Source: Sphingomonas montanisoli (lineage in GTDB: Bacteria > Pseudomonadota > Alphaproteobacteria > Sphingomonadales > Sphingomonadaceae). Taken from it: DNA of 64,000 nt. A program made the translations under genes and the position numbers. Shown here one piece after another: positions 1 through 7,461 of the stretch. Position 1 is the first letter of the stretch. Each line of letters begins with the position of its first letter. The notes under the pieces were generated by a model. It worked only from the letters and a program-made list of their open reading frames with translations. It was not told the origin of the DNA and searched no databases. Where the stretch lies: NCBI RefSeq assembly GCF_008274695.1, contig NZ_VTOU01000003.1, forward strand, positions 186,001 through 250,000. Reading direction: 5' to 3'.

Positions 1-69
1 GACGAGCCGCTCGACGGTCATCTCGGCATCGCGGCGGGTGGCGAAGGTGGCGGTGAGGCTGCGGCTCAT
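1..69 (-). CDS. Small stress-type protein, 5' end only
   Basis: Reading leftward from an ATG at 69, the frame stays open for 23 codons to the window edge and begins MSRSLTATFATRRDAEM. A GGAGAC ribosome-binding site lies just upstream of the ATG on the minus strand. The 'TATFATRRDAE..VERL' opening resembles short alpha/beta stress proteins that start with a ferredoxin-like strand and helix, but too little is present to name a family. The real protein continues outside the window. Confidence 0.5.
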   Translation of the reverse strand, partial: MSRSLTATFATRRDAEMTVERLV

Positions 70-164
70 GCTGAGTCTCCTTGAGGGTCTGGCCGTCAAC
101 GCCGAAGGTCCTCGCGATGGTCCGGACAATCGCACCAATATAGGTCAAGCGGCCCGACCGGCGG

Positions 165-431
165 TCACAGCCCTAGTTTGTCGAGCGCCGCCCCAAGCTC
201 GCGCGAAACGGTGTCGCCCGTTTTGGGGGTCATCCGCTTGAGCGCGGTCTGGAGGCGACCTTGTGCCACCTGCAGCGTCTTGTGGCGGATCTCGCGGGTC
301 TGGTTGGTCCGCCATGACCGGCTCTCGCCGAGCAGGGCGGCCCATTTTGCTTCCTCTGCGGCGAGGATCGCGAGCGCGAGGCGCAATCCGTCGCGCCGAC
401 CATGGGCGTACTCGTCCGACGGTCCGCTCAA
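165..431 (-). CDS. Hypothetical protein, 88 aa, last gene of a three-gene unit
   Basis: An 88-residue, mostly helical protein with no recognised family. The probable start is a TTG at 431, because no ATG occurs in frame and the TTG overlaps the TGA of the preceding gene as TTGA, which suggests translational coupling. The middle of the protein (about residues 13-60) is rich in Ala, Glu, Arg and Trp. It follows a 105-residue hypothetical and a Tudor-like protein on the same strand. Function cannot be inferred. Confidence 0.6.
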   Translation of the reverse strand: MSGPSDEYAHGRRDGLRLALAILAAEEAKWAALLGESRSWRTNQTREIRHKTLQVAQGRLQTALKRMTPKTGDTVSRELGAALDKLGL

Positions 432-745
432 CCGAGCGCCTTCGCCTTACGGTCGGCCCAGCTCTTGCCGGCGTCGCCGCCCCACAGCAGCCAGGCGATG
501 AAGCCGGCCGACGGGTCGCTGTCCGAATTCCATCTGTGGGTCTTGGTGTCCTTGTCGACGGCATGGCGCGCGAAGAAGCTGTGCATCGCCTTGACGTCGG
601 TCGCGTCGAGGTCGCGCTGCGCGGCGAGCTGATGCGCTCGCGCCACCCCGACCTCGGTCCCGCCACGCCCGAATTTTTCGCGCAGCCGCAGGCCGCGCCG
701 CGCGGCGGCGGCCATCTTTTGGGTCGGTTTGAAGCTGTCGGCCAT
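428..745 (-). CDS. Hypothetical protein, 105 aa (FGRGGTEVGVARA type)
   Basis: A 105-residue protein with the block FGRGGTEVGVARAHQL near residue 25, then MHSFFARHAVD and a C-terminal FIAWLLWGGDAGKSWADRK block. Proteins with these three blocks recur in bacteria and in phage structural regions, with the short motif interpreted as a small helical DNA- or capsid-associated module; that is recollection, not a search result. It starts 3 bases after the DUF2945 gene stops, and its stop overlaps the start of the next gene, so the three probably form one mRNA. Confidence 0.7.
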   Translation of the reverse strand: MADSFKPTQKMAAAARRGLRLREKFGRGGTEVGVARAHQLAAQRDLDATDVKAMHSFFARHAVDKDTKTHRWNSDSDPSAGFIAWLLWGGDAGKSWADRKAKALG

Positions 746-748
746 GGT

Positions 749-955
749 TCAGCCCTTCTTCAGGGCGGCCGGCTTGTGCGCGGCGCGTTTGCCCTCGCCG
801 GTCTCGACCAGATATTCGGGGTTGTCGTCCGAGGCCGCAACCTTGTGGCCCTTGATCTGCATGGGCTCGGTCAGCTTCTTGACCACCTTGCCATGGGCGT
901 CGCCGCCATGGCTCTTCCAGCTGACCGCATCGCCGGCCTTGAGCGCCTTCGCCAT
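749..955 (-). CDS. DUF2945 / Hva1 Tudor-like domain protein
   Basis: A 68-residue single-domain protein of the DUF2945 (hypervirulence-associated Tudor) family. The diagnostic features are the N-terminal G-x-x-V-x-W-x-S-HGG block (about residues 8-19), the G-x-V-x-x-x-x-T strand pair and the C-terminal YLVET...AAHKPAALKK. Members are small beta-barrel proteins, often in stress clusters; the molecular role is unknown. AAGGAG lies 8 bases before the ATG. It heads the three-gene minus-strand unit ending near 165. Confidence 0.85.
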   Translation of the reverse strand: MAKALKAGDAVSWKSHGGDAHGKVVKKLTEPMQIKGHKVAASDDNPEYLVETGEGKRAAHKPAALKKG

Positions 956-985
956 ATCCTGTCTCCTTCGGCTCTGACCGCAAAC

Positions 986-1010
986 AGCGCATCAGCGCGC
1001 GCCCGGTTCC
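986..1010 (-). promoter_or_regulatory. Possible EcfG-type promoter of the DUF2945 unit
   Basis: Read on the minus strand there is GGAAC (1010-1006), a 16-base spacer and CGCT (989-986), about 31 bases before the ATG at 955. The -35 element is perfect for the alphaproteobacterial general-stress sigma factor; the -10 element differs from CGTT at two bases. Confidence 0.35.
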
Positions 1011-1050
1011 GGCGGCCGGGCCGATCGGGCTTGCCGCGCGTTCCAGCCCG

Positions 1051-1905
1051 ATGCGCCTCACCATCACCCACCGCACCGCGTATCATTATCGCAGGCCGGT
1101 CGCGCTCCAGCCTCACCGGCTGCTGGTGACACCTCGCGCCGGCGCCGAGCTTCGCCTGCTCGACCTCGTGATCGACACGGGCGGAGCGGCGACGATCGCG
1201 TGGACTGACGATGTCTTCGGCAACCGCATCGCCACCCTCAATTTCCCGCAGCCGGCCGACGCGATCGAGATCATCGTCACCGCGACGATCGAGCATGACG
1301 CACCGCCCTTTCCGATCTTCACGATCGCGGTCGACGCTCATCATTATCCCTTCGCTTATTCGCAGGGCGACCGCATCGACCTTGGCGCGCTCCTCACGCC
1401 GCAACCCGGCGACGGCGCCGAGACCGTCGCCGCCTGGGCGCGAGGTTTCGTCGCCGGCGGGCGCACCGATACGCTCGCGCTACTCAAGGACCTGAACGCC
1501 GGGCTCCTTCCCGCGATCGCCTATCGCACCCGCGACGAGGAGGGTACGCAGGCGCCCGCCGAAACGCTCGCACGCGCGAGCGGATCATGCCGCGACATCG
1601 CCGCCTTGTTCATCGACGCCGCGCGGCATCTCGGCTTCGGCGCCCGCGCGGTCTCGGGCTATCTCCACGATCCAGAGCAAACCGCCGACGATCCCGGCTC
1701 GACTCATGGCTGGGCCGAAATCTATCTGCCCGCCGCGGGCTGGATCACCTTCGACCCGACCCACAACCGGGTGGGCGACGCCCAGCTCATCCCGGTCGCG
1801 GTGGCCCGGCACATTCGTCAGATCATGCCGGTCACCGGCGGTTATATCGGAACGCCGGACGACGCCTCCGGCATGACGGTTTCAGTGCGGGTGGCGGCCG
1901 GCTGA
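1051..1905 (+). CDS. Transglutaminase-like cysteine protease family protein
   Basis: A 284-residue protein with the two-part layout of bacterial transglutaminase-like proteins. The N-terminal beta domain (about residues 1-85, starting MRLTITHRTAYHYRRPV) is followed by a papain-fold core. The catalytic triad is visible as Cys180 in SGSCRDIA, His219 in STHGWAEIYLP and Asp235 in WITFDPT. No signal peptide is seen, so it is probably cytoplasmic. Family members are peptidases or cross-linking enzymes of unknown substrate and often sit beside alpha-E/circularly-permuted ATP-grasp genes, which are absent here. A second family member lies at 32799-33575. Confidence 0.92.
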   Translation: MRLTITHRTAYHYRRPVALQPHRLLVTPRAGAELRLLDLVIDTGGAATIAWTDDVFGNRIATLNFPQPADAIEIIVTATIEHDAPPFPIFTIAVDAHHYPFAYSQGDRIDLGALLTPQPGDGAETVAAWARGFVAGGRTDTLALLKDLNAGLLPAIAYRTRDEEGTQAPAETLARASGSCRDIAALFIDAARHLGFGARAVSGYLHDPEQTADDPGSTHGWAEIYLPAAGWITFDPTHNRVGDAQLIPVAVARHIRQIMPVTGGYIGTPDDASGMTVSVRVAAG

Positions 1906-1912
1906 CCGCCGG

Positions 1913-2116
1913 TCAGGCGGCGGTGGTGCCGTCGCCGTTCAACGGCCGGCCTCTCTCGTCAACGACATCGGCGGTGCCGGCCTTCGCCGGACTTTTAACG
2001 GTCGGTGCCCCGACATGCGCGTCGGGAGCTTCGGGCTTGTCGAGCGTGTCGCTGGGATTGCGGTCGCTCCCCTTGGGCCGGTGCTCGGTCGAAATATTAT
2101 GCGCGTCGCGGTTCAT
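1913..2116 (-). CDS. Small hydrophilic protein, 67 aa
   Basis: A 67-residue polar protein without hydrophobic core, rich in Asp, Lys, Pro, Gly and Thr (RPKGSDRNPSDTLDKPEAP). This composition is like that of hydrophilins and other disordered stress proteins. GAGGAGAG lies 5 bases before the ATG at 2116. It runs convergently with the transglutaminase gene, 7 bases away. Real coding is supported by the ribosome-binding site and by a possible stress promoter upstream. Confidence 0.7.
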   Translation of the reverse strand: MNRDAHNISTEHRPKGSDRNPSDTLDKPEAPDAHVGAPTVKSPAKAGTADVVDERGRPLNGDGTTAA

Positions 2117-2145
2117 GTCGCTCTCCTCGGGGTGTCTTGGCGCTC

Positions 2146-2171
2146 AACGCACGAGCCGCGGACGATGTCCC
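2146..2171 (-). promoter_or_regulatory. Possible EcfG-type promoter
   Basis: On the minus strand: GGGAC (2171-2167), 17-base spacer, CGTT (2149-2146), 30 bases before the ATG at 2116. One mismatch from GGAAC in the -35 element and a perfect -10. Confidence 0.4.
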
Positions 2172-2224
2172 GCATGGGATCGGGCCGACCCTTGAGGCGT
2201 TGACCCGGAACAAGGAGACCGACC

Positions 2225-2407
2225 ATGCCCGCTACCTCCAAAGCCCAGCAAAAAGCCGCCGGCGCCGCACTCGCCGCCAAGCGCGGCGACGAACCCAAAT
2301 CGAAGCTCAAAGGTGCCTCGAAGCGGATGGAGGTATCGATGACCGAGACGCAACTTGAGGAATTCGCGCACACCAGACGCAAGGGCCTGCCCGACAAGAA
2401 GGATTGA
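2225..2407 (+). CDS. DUF3008 family small basic protein
   Basis: A 60-residue protein that matches the DUF3008 pattern from end to end: MPA-x-SKAQQKAAGAALAAKRG at the N terminus, then SKLKGASKRM, then a C-terminal LEEFAHTRRKGLPDKK. The family is small, highly charged and of unknown function, and commonly sits with stress genes. AAGGAGACC lies 6 bases before the ATG. It lies between the divergent 1913-2116 gene and the convergent zinc-finger gene. Confidence 0.82.
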   Translation: MPATSKAQQKAAGAALAAKRGDEPKSKLKGASKRMEVSMTETQLEEFAHTRRKGLPDKKD

Positions 2408-2417
2408 GGTCGTGCAG

Positions 2418-2681
2418 TCAGCGCAGCTGGCTGTCCTTCGAGCCGCGCCGGTTTATCACGGAAAAATGCCGTGTCTGGTCGCGCGCCGATTGGCAGCCGA
2501 CACAGGTCCGGGCCCCCGGCAAGGCCTGACGGCGCTTCTCCGGGATCGGCTCGCCGCACTCCTCGCAATGCGTCGCGGCCTCGCCGCCGCGCAGGCCCAG
2601 GCGCGCGGCTTCGACCGCGTCCTTGATCGTGTCGTCGATCTGATCCTGCACCGCCCCGTCGGGCGCCCAGCCACCGGCCAT
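2418..2681 (-). CDS. DksA/TraR C4 zinc-finger protein
   Basis: An 87-residue TraR-like member of the DksA/TraR family. The C-terminal zinc ribbon is explicit: CEECGEPIPEKRRQALPG followed by CVGC, giving the four cysteines. The N-terminal helix is short, as in TraR and YbiI, so the long coiled coil of full DksA is missing. Such proteins bind the RNA polymerase secondary channel; whether this one does is inference. It converges on the DUF3008 gene with an 10-base gap. Confidence 0.88.
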   Translation of the reverse strand: MAGGWAPDGAVQDQIDDTIKDAVEAARLGLRGGEAATHCEECGEPIPEKRRQALPGARTCVGCQSARDQTRHFSVINRRGSKDSQLR

Positions 2682-2732
2682 GTTGTTATCCTCTCTGATC
2701 CGGGGATAACGACAGAGGGTGCGCGACGATCC

Positions 2733-3037
2733 CTAGCCGCGCGGGCCGAAATAGCTTCGCGCTATCCGGTCGATCGCGACGGCGAGCTCGCCATCCGCAT
2801 CACTGAGCCCGCCAACATCATGGGTGGTGAGCACGATCTCGACCTTGCAGTGACGTTGGACCATTCGGGGTGATGGTCCATCCGGTCGGCAACCTCGGCG
2901 ACCCGGTTCATGAGGGCCATCGCCTCGAGAAAAGTCGGGAAGACCAGATGCTGCACGATCGAGTCCTGATCGTCCTCGAGCCGCCTTTCCGGATGCACCG
3001 CCAGCAGGGGAGCGCGGCTGTCGTCACGGAGGCGCAC
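2733..3037 (-). pseudogene. Pterin-4a-carbinolamine dehydratase (DCoH-like), frameshifted
   Basis: The N-terminal two thirds read as a pterin dehydratase from about a GTG at 3037: LEDDQDSIVQHLVF, ALMNRVAEVADRM and the catalytic DHHPEW motif followed by SNV. Directly after, near 2850, the frame changes. The next frame continues the family sequence with KVEIVLTTHDVGGLSDADG and ends YFGPRG at a TAG at 2733. Restoring one base around 2850 rejoins the two halves. The enzyme recycles the pterin cofactor of aromatic amino acid hydroxylases, none of which is present here. A sequencing error cannot be excluded. Confidence 0.8.
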
Positions 3038-3265
3038 CCGGTTCACGCCCCGCCCCGGAGGTTACCGACAAGGCCTGCGATCCGCGATGATGGAGCAGGT
3101 TGCTCTCGATGACCGTGCCAGGCTCGAGGACGTCGAGCGCCGACAGCCACGCATAGAGCGGGCGAAGTTCGTCTTGAGGGCTTGGCGCAGCCAATCCTCG
3201 AAACTTTCGATGCCAACAGAGGTCTGCTGATAATCGTCGATCAGGTAGCGGGTCGCATCACCCAC
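3024..3265 (-). pseudogene. Broken hypothetical gene upstream of the pterin dehydratase
   Basis: The frame from 3265 reads TRYLIDDYQQTSVGIESF and then, near 3177, family-like sequence switches frame to DELRPLYAWLSALDVLEP and ESNLLHHRGSQ before a TGA at 3024. One missing base next to the CTCAAG would restore a single reading frame. The natural look of the amino acids on both sides is why it is called a broken gene. The stop overlaps the start of the dehydratase, so the two were probably co-transcribed. The protein family is not recognised. Confidence 0.5.
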
Positions 3266-3324
3266 AGCAGGTCAGCGCCAACCCGGTGCGGCGAGACGTC
3301 ATCGAGCGCGAGGATGCTCTCAAG

Positions 3325-3510
3325 TTGGGCTGACCGCGCGCAAACGCAACCGCCGCCGACACCCCGAAGCGCCCGCCGATCTCCTCGGCCCCGTATCCCG
3401 TCTCGTCGGTGGGTCGCTTGAAGGCCTCATATTTATCCGCCGGGTACATCGGCGTCCGGGTGACATTTTCGTCGAGGCTGATCTCGTGCGGGTCATTCGC
3501 AGTCGAGCGA
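3325..3510 (-). pseudogene. ParB-like protein fragment
   Basis: A short stretch carries sequence typical of plasmid ParB/Spo0J-type proteins: NDPHEISLDENVTR, then MYPADKYEAFKR, then GYGAEEIGGRFGVSAAV, the end of the ParB nuclease-like domain and the start of the helix-turn-helix. The following RLRLRAVSP block is present but one frame away (about 3325-3345). Everything upstream and downstream is missing. It is a remnant; intact ParB proteins of this class are found on sphingomonad plasmids. Confidence 0.55.
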
Positions 3511-3680
3511 ATAGCGCACCCCTTCCCTCTTCTTGATGTGCTTACAGCTAGCGCGCGGCAGCGCCCACGTTGCGAGCGCCTCGGCGGTCCCAGGACGAAG
3601 CGCCGATCACACCGGCTATGCCCGGGGTCGCAACGATCGCGTGCACCAAACATTGTCGTCGCCTGGAAAGGCGACACCTT

Positions 3681-4733
3681 ATGGCCGCAGGCCCCACCGA
3701 TGAGACGCTCCGCGAAGCCGCGCGCCACCGCGGCTTTCGCCTCGTCAAATCGCGCGTGAAGACGCCGGGCAAAGGCGATTATGGCAAGTTCGGCTTGGTC
3801 GACGCGAAGGGCGCGCCCGCCTTCGGCCAGGATGGCAAGAGCCTGACCGCCTCGTCGCAGGAGATCGCCGATTTTCTGCGTAAGGGCGAGGTGTCGACCT
3901 GGGCGACCTCGGTCGAGACGACACCGCAGGCGCCGCCGTCGACCAAGGCCGAGCGCACGGCGCCCGATGACGAGGAGGTCGCCTCGGTGCTGCGTCCGCG
4001 CACGCCCCGGCGCTATGGCCCGCCCGACGAAGATGCGGGAGAGGATGAGGATCTTCCCGCCCGATCGCGCAAGCGCACAGCGGCATCGACGGAAGACGCG
4101 GGCGATGCCGATGACGCTATCGAGCGCGATGCCGATACGGCACCGGTCGCGACCAAGGGGCGCAACAGGCGCGCAGCCGCAGACCCGACCCCGTCCGAAC
4201 CCGCGCGCGGTTCACGCCGAAAGGCGAAGGCCCGCGCGTTCGAGCCGACGCCTGAACCCGACCCCGATCCCGAGATCGAGGCCGCAGCGCCCGAACCCGA
4301 ACCCGAACCGGCGCCCGCGCCGCTCAAAATCCGCAAGGCGACCCGCGACGATGCCGAGGCGATTGCGGATCTGATCGCCCTGATCCCCGGCGATGGCGAC
4401 AGCGCCAGCATCGTCGAGCAGTTGCCGGCCAAGCGCGGCTCCGGCGTGCTCGTCGCAGAGCGCGGCGAAGCCGTCGTCGGTGTGATCGCGTGGAGTGTGG
4501 TGCCGACGCTCCAACGCGGCCCCGTCGGCCGGGTCACCGCGATCGTCGTCGCCGAGGATGTGCGGCGGGACGGGGTTGGCCGGGCGTTGCTCGACCGCGC
4601 GGTGGAGGTCATGGTGAAGGACGGCGCGCGGCTGATCGAGGCGGTGAGCGATATCGAGATCCGCAACAGCCACCGCTTCTTCCGAGAGACCGGCTTCGAG
4701 CAGACGAGCTATCGCTTCGCCCGCACGCCCTGA
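3681..4733 (+). CDS. GNAT acetyltransferase with long charged N-terminal extension
   Basis: A 350-residue protein starting at the ATG at 3681; the frame is open further upstream but no better start exists. Residues 1-75 form a small domain (FRLVKSRVKTPGKGDYGKFG) also seen alone in alphaproteobacterial hypotheticals. Residues about 75-215 are low-complexity Pro/Glu/Asp/Arg sequence ending in EPEPEPAPAPLKIRKA. Residues about 216-350 are a GNAT domain with the acetyl-CoA loop VRRDGVGRALLDRA and C-terminal HRFFRETGFEQ. Substrate unknown. The linker suggests a flexible tether between the two domains. Confidence 0.85.
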   Translation: MAAGPTDETLREAARHRGFRLVKSRVKTPGKGDYGKFGLVDAKGAPAFGQDGKSLTASSQEIADFLRKGEVSTWATSVETTPQAPPSTKAERTAPDDEEVASVLRPRTPRRYGPPDEDAGEDEDLPARSRKRTAASTEDAGDADDAIERDADTAPVATKGRNRRAAADPTPSEPARGSRRKAKARAFEPTPEPDPDPEIEAAAPEPEPEPAPAPLKIRKATRDDAEAIADLIALIPGDGDSASIVEQLPAKRGSGVLVAERGEAVVGVIAWSVVPTLQRGPVGRVTAIVVAEDVRRDGVGRALLDRAVEVMVKDGARLIEAVSDIEIRNSHRFFRETGFEQTSYRFARTP

Positions 4734-4846
4734 CGGGCCTCGCCCGGCGTCCGGCACGTCGCGCCCGGAACCGATCACGGCCTCTCGCGCTATGGAGACC
4801 AAGCGATCCGCACCGGATCGCGGTGCCGCGTATCGAGGATGCTCCC

Positions 4847-5131
4847 ATGGTTGAAGGCCGCTGGACCGACCCCACCAAGACCCCGGCGATCGACTGGACG
4901 GCGAGCGCCGCGCTCGAAAACGTCGAACGCGGTGGCCAGGATGTCGCCGAGGTCACCAATCTCAACGGCGCGGTCCGCGCCTGGCTGCTGCTCGAGCCGC
5001 AGCATAAGGCTTCAGCCGTGCTGACGGTCGAACATCCGATCCAGCTCGACGGCATCGCAACTACCAGCTTCTCGGGCGAGACGATCGCGGCGCTCGCCGA
5101 GCATCTGCCAAACGTGCCGCAGGATCGCTGA
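4847..5131 (+). CDS. Hypothetical protein, 94 aa
   Basis: A 94-residue protein starting at an ATG preceded by GAGGA seven bases away. The middle reads like a regular alpha/beta fold (NLNGAVRAWLLLEPQH, AVLTVEHPIQLDG) and has no signal peptide or membrane segment. It lies 113 bases after the GNAT gene and 2 bases before a broken VOC gene on the same strand. No family is recognised. Confidence 0.7.
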   Translation: MVEGRWTDPTKTPAIDWTASAALENVERGGQDVAEVTNLNGAVRAWLLLEPQHKASAVLTVEHPIQLDGIATTSFSGETIAALAEHLPNVPQDR

Positions 5132-5133
5132 CA

Positions 5134-5478
5134 ATGGACATCGAGACGATCTTCGCGCAGGTCAGTTGCTCGAACCTCGAAACGAGCATCGCCTGGTTCA
5201 CTAAGCTGTTCGGCAAGGCGCCGACCCGCCGGCCGATGGTGGGACTCGCCGAATGGTAGTTCACGGACAGCGCCGAGGTTCAGCTGTTCGAGGCGCCCGA
5301 GCATGCCGGGCACTCGACCCTGACCTTGGGCGTATTGCCGCTCGCCGCCGAGCGCGCGCGGCTCGACGCCGCTGGCCTGACCGTCGGTGAGATCGAGGGC
5401 GCCAAGGACTTCTTCATCATGCGGACGCGCGATCCCGACGACAATCTGATCGTCTTCGCGAGCGCCGATCGCGGCTGA
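5134..5478 (+). pseudogene. VOC/glyoxalase-fold protein with an in-frame amber stop
   Basis: The reading frame from 5134 to 5478 encodes a typical 114-residue VOC protein: FAQVSCSNLETSIAWFTKLFG, VQLFEAPEHAGHS and a C-terminal RTRDPDDNLIVFAS. It is interrupted by a TAG at 5257-5259, codon 42, in the place where homologues usually have an aromatic or His residue (GLAEW-x-F). No frame change is needed to continue. A one-base substitution (TGG, TAC or TAT to TAG) explains it. Stop-codon read-through is possible but nothing in the sequence supports it. Confidence 0.8.
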
Positions 5479-5524
5479 TGCAGGCCAGCGTCCGCCGGGG
5501 GGCGGCAGCAAGGTCTGATATGTA

Positions 5525-5579
5525 TTGATTGACATTAGGAGACCGGCGCGCGGCGGAACGTCCGGGCCACAGCCTTGTT
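5525..5579 (+). promoter_or_regulatory. FNR-like dyad plus EcfG-type promoter
   Basis: The dyad TTGAT-TGAC-ATTAG spans 5525-5538. After a 16-base gap comes GGAAC (5555-5559), a 16-base spacer and TGTT (5576-5579), 32 bases before the ATG of the secreted hydrolase. The same geometry recurs at several promoters in this window. Confidence 0.55.
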
Positions 5580-5611
5580 TTGTGATCACCAACTAACAGG
5601 GATTTCTCCAT

Positions 5612-6703
5612 ATGGTCACCAAGAAGGTCGCCGTTCTGGCGATGATGTTTTGCGCCTCCAGCGCAGCGCTCGCGCAGTCGTCGATGTCGATAAACGCATC
5701 GCCGCCGCCGAAGCCCGCAGCGGTCGCCGCGATGCCGACCCCGGCCCCGGCCGCGGCCGACATGCAGGCGGTGCTCGACGCGCATGCGGCGCTCAAGCCT
5801 AAAGCCATCGAAACGCTCACCCCGGTCCAGGCGCGGATACAGCCGTCGGCCGCCGATGCCACCAAGGCCGTGATGCGCGCGAAGGGTCTATCGACAGCGC
5901 CCGACCCCGCGGTCACGACCCAGGACGTCGCTTATGGCGCGGAGCCGATGCAATATGCCCGGATCTACAAGCCCGTCGCCGCGACTGGCGCACCGCTTCC
6001 CGTGATCATCTATTATCATGGCGGTGGCTGGGTGATCGCAGACGTCAACACCTATGACGCGGCGCCGCGGTTGCTGTCCAAGCAGCTGAACGCGATCGTC
6101 GTGTCGGTCGAATATCGTCACGCCCCCGAGGCCAAATTTCCGGCCCAACATGACGACGCGGCGATGGCCTATCGCTGGACGCTCACCAAAGCGGCCAGCT
6201 GGGGCGGCGATCCGAAGATGGTCGCGGTCGCGGGCGAAAGCGCCGGCGGCAATCTCGCGGTCGCAACCGCCATCTATGCCCGCGATAACGGGCTGACAGT
6301 GCCGCTTCACATCCTCGCGGTCTATCCGATCGCGAACAGCGACATGATGCTGCCCTCGCGCAAGGATTCGGCGAACGCCAAGCCGCTCAATACGGCCATG
6401 CTGGGCTGGTTCGGATATTATTACGCGCGGACCAAGGCCGACCAGATGGACCCCCGGATCAACCTGGTGAAGGCCGATCTTAAGGGCCTGCCGCCGACCA
6501 CGATCATCAACGCGCAGATCGATCCGCTACGCTCCGATGGCGAGACCTTGGCCAAGGCGATGCGCGCTGCCGGCGACCGGGTCGAGCAGAAGACCTTCCC
6601 GGGCGTGACCCATGAGTTCTTCGGCATGGGGAGCGTCGTGCGCGGCGCCTATGATGCCAATGGCTGGGCGATCGATCGCCTCAAGACGGCGTTCAAGCGC
6701 TGA
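5612..6703 (+). CDS. Secreted alpha/beta hydrolase of the hormone-sensitive lipase family
   Basis: A 363-residue esterase or lipase. Residues 1-22 are a Sec signal peptide (VTKKVAVLAMMFCASSAALAQ), so it is probably periplasmic. The oxyanion-hole motif HGGGWV is near residue 136, the nucleophile serine sits in GESAGGN near residue 210, the acid in IDPLRSDG and the histidine in VTHEFFGMG near the C terminus. These place it in the HSL (alpha/beta hydrolase fold-3) group. Substrate unknown. It has its own promoter upstream and a strong hairpin terminator downstream. Confidence 0.9.
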   Translation: MVTKKVAVLAMMFCASSAALAQSSMSINASPPPKPAAVAAMPTPAPAAADMQAVLDAHAALKPKAIETLTPVQARIQPSAADATKAVMRAKGLSTAPDPAVTTQDVAYGAEPMQYARIYKPVAATGAPLPVIIYYHGGGWVIADVNTYDAAPRLLSKQLNAIVVSVEYRHAPEAKFPAQHDDAAMAYRWTLTKAASWGGDPKMVAVAGESAGGNLAVATAIYARDNGLTVPLHILAVYPIANSDMMLPSRKDSANAKPLNTAMLGWFGYYYARTKADQMDPRINLVKADLKGLPPTTIINAQIDPLRSDGETLAKAMRAAGDRVEQKTFPGVTHEFFGMGSVVRGAYDANGWAIDRLKTAFKR

Positions 6704-6710
6704 TGCGGCA

Positions 6711-6744
6711 CGGCCGGCTTCGAGCCGGCCGGCCTTCCCTTTTT
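6711..6744 (+). terminator. Rho-independent terminator
   Basis: A 9-bp stem CGGCCGGCT / AGCCGGCCG with a 3-base loop is followed by GCCTTCCCTTTTT. It ends the hydrolase transcript, 8 bases after the stop codon. Confidence 0.7.
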
Positions 6745-6759
6745 CCCGGAGTATGACCC

Positions 6760-7245
6760 ATGAAAACCTCCATCCTGCTCGCCAGCGCCGCGCTCGGCCT
6801 TCTCGCCAGCCCGGCTCTCGCCCTGCCGATGACCCCGGCCGACTATGTCGCAACCGCCGGCGCCAGCGATCTCTATGAGCGAACATCGAGCCAGATCGTG
6901 CTCGAGACCACGAGCGACCCCAAGGTTCGCGAGTTCGCGACGATGATGCTGAGCGCGCACCGTGACAGCACGGCCGACGTCAAGGCGGCCGCCGCCAAGT
7001 CGAAGGTGAAGGCAGGCCCGCCGATGCTGACGCCGACCCAGGCCGAGATGGTCGCGCAGCTCAAGGCCGAGACCGGCGCTGCGCGCGATGCGACCTATAT
7101 CGCACAGCAGAAGGCGGCGCATGGTCAGGCGCTCAATGTCCAGAAAGCCTATGCGGCCGACGGCACGGCCATGCCGCTCAAATTGGCGGCAGGCAGAATC
7201 GTCCCGGTCGTCGAGCATCACATCATGATGCTCATGGCCATGTGA
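6760..7245 (+). CDS. Exported DUF4142 family protein
   Basis: A 161-residue protein with a signal peptide (MKTSILLASAALGLLASPALA) and the DUF4142 four-helix pattern: DYVATAGASDLYERTSSQIVLE, then VREFATMMLSAHRDSTADV, then a C-terminal VVEHHIMMLM. Family members are periplasmic ferritin-like helical bundles lacking metal ligands; their role is unknown but they are often stress-induced. GGAG lies upstream of the ATG. Confidence 0.88.
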   Translation: MKTSILLASAALGLLASPALALPMTPADYVATAGASDLYERTSSQIVLETTSDPKVREFATMMLSAHRDSTADVKAAAAKSKVKAGPPMLTPTQAEMVAQLKAETGAARDATYIAQQKAAHGQALNVQKAYAADGTAMPLKLAAGRIVPVVEHHIMMLMAM

Positions 7246-7283
7246 TCCGACGGCGGTCTGACGCGACCGCAAATAAATATAGC

Positions 7284-7319
7284 GTGAGGGACCGTGCGCC
7301 AAGGCGCACGGTCCCTCAC
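7284..7319. terminator. Perfect 17-bp inverted repeat
   Basis: GTGAGGGACCGTGCGCC (7284-7300) is followed by AA and its exact reverse complement (7303-7319). It separates the DUF4142 gene from the SOS cassette. No U-run follows on the plus strand, but on the minus strand the hairpin is followed by an AT-rich stretch (ATATTTATTT). It probably insulates the two units; a binding-site role is also possible. Confidence 0.5.
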
Positions 7320-7393
7320 CAATTTCGGGCTTCGTTTCGGCCTGACATCGGCGGCAGGCAGCGCCGATCAAGCGACCGTGCCTCGACAGGTCA

Positions 7394-7429
7394 TTGACAG
7401 CTTCCAGCGGAACGGAACATTTAGGGAAC
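7394..7429 (+). promoter_or_regulatory. LexA-controlled promoter of the imuA-imuB-dnaE2 cassette
   Basis: TTGACA at 7394-7399 looks like a -35 element. The alphaproteobacterial LexA box GAAC-ATTTAGG-GAAC spans 7415-7429 with the canonical 7-base spacing and overlaps the likely -10 region, 32 bases before the imuA ATG. Confidence 0.85.
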
Positions 7430-7461
7430 AACCTAACCCGATTCCGAGTCTGTTCCCGGTT

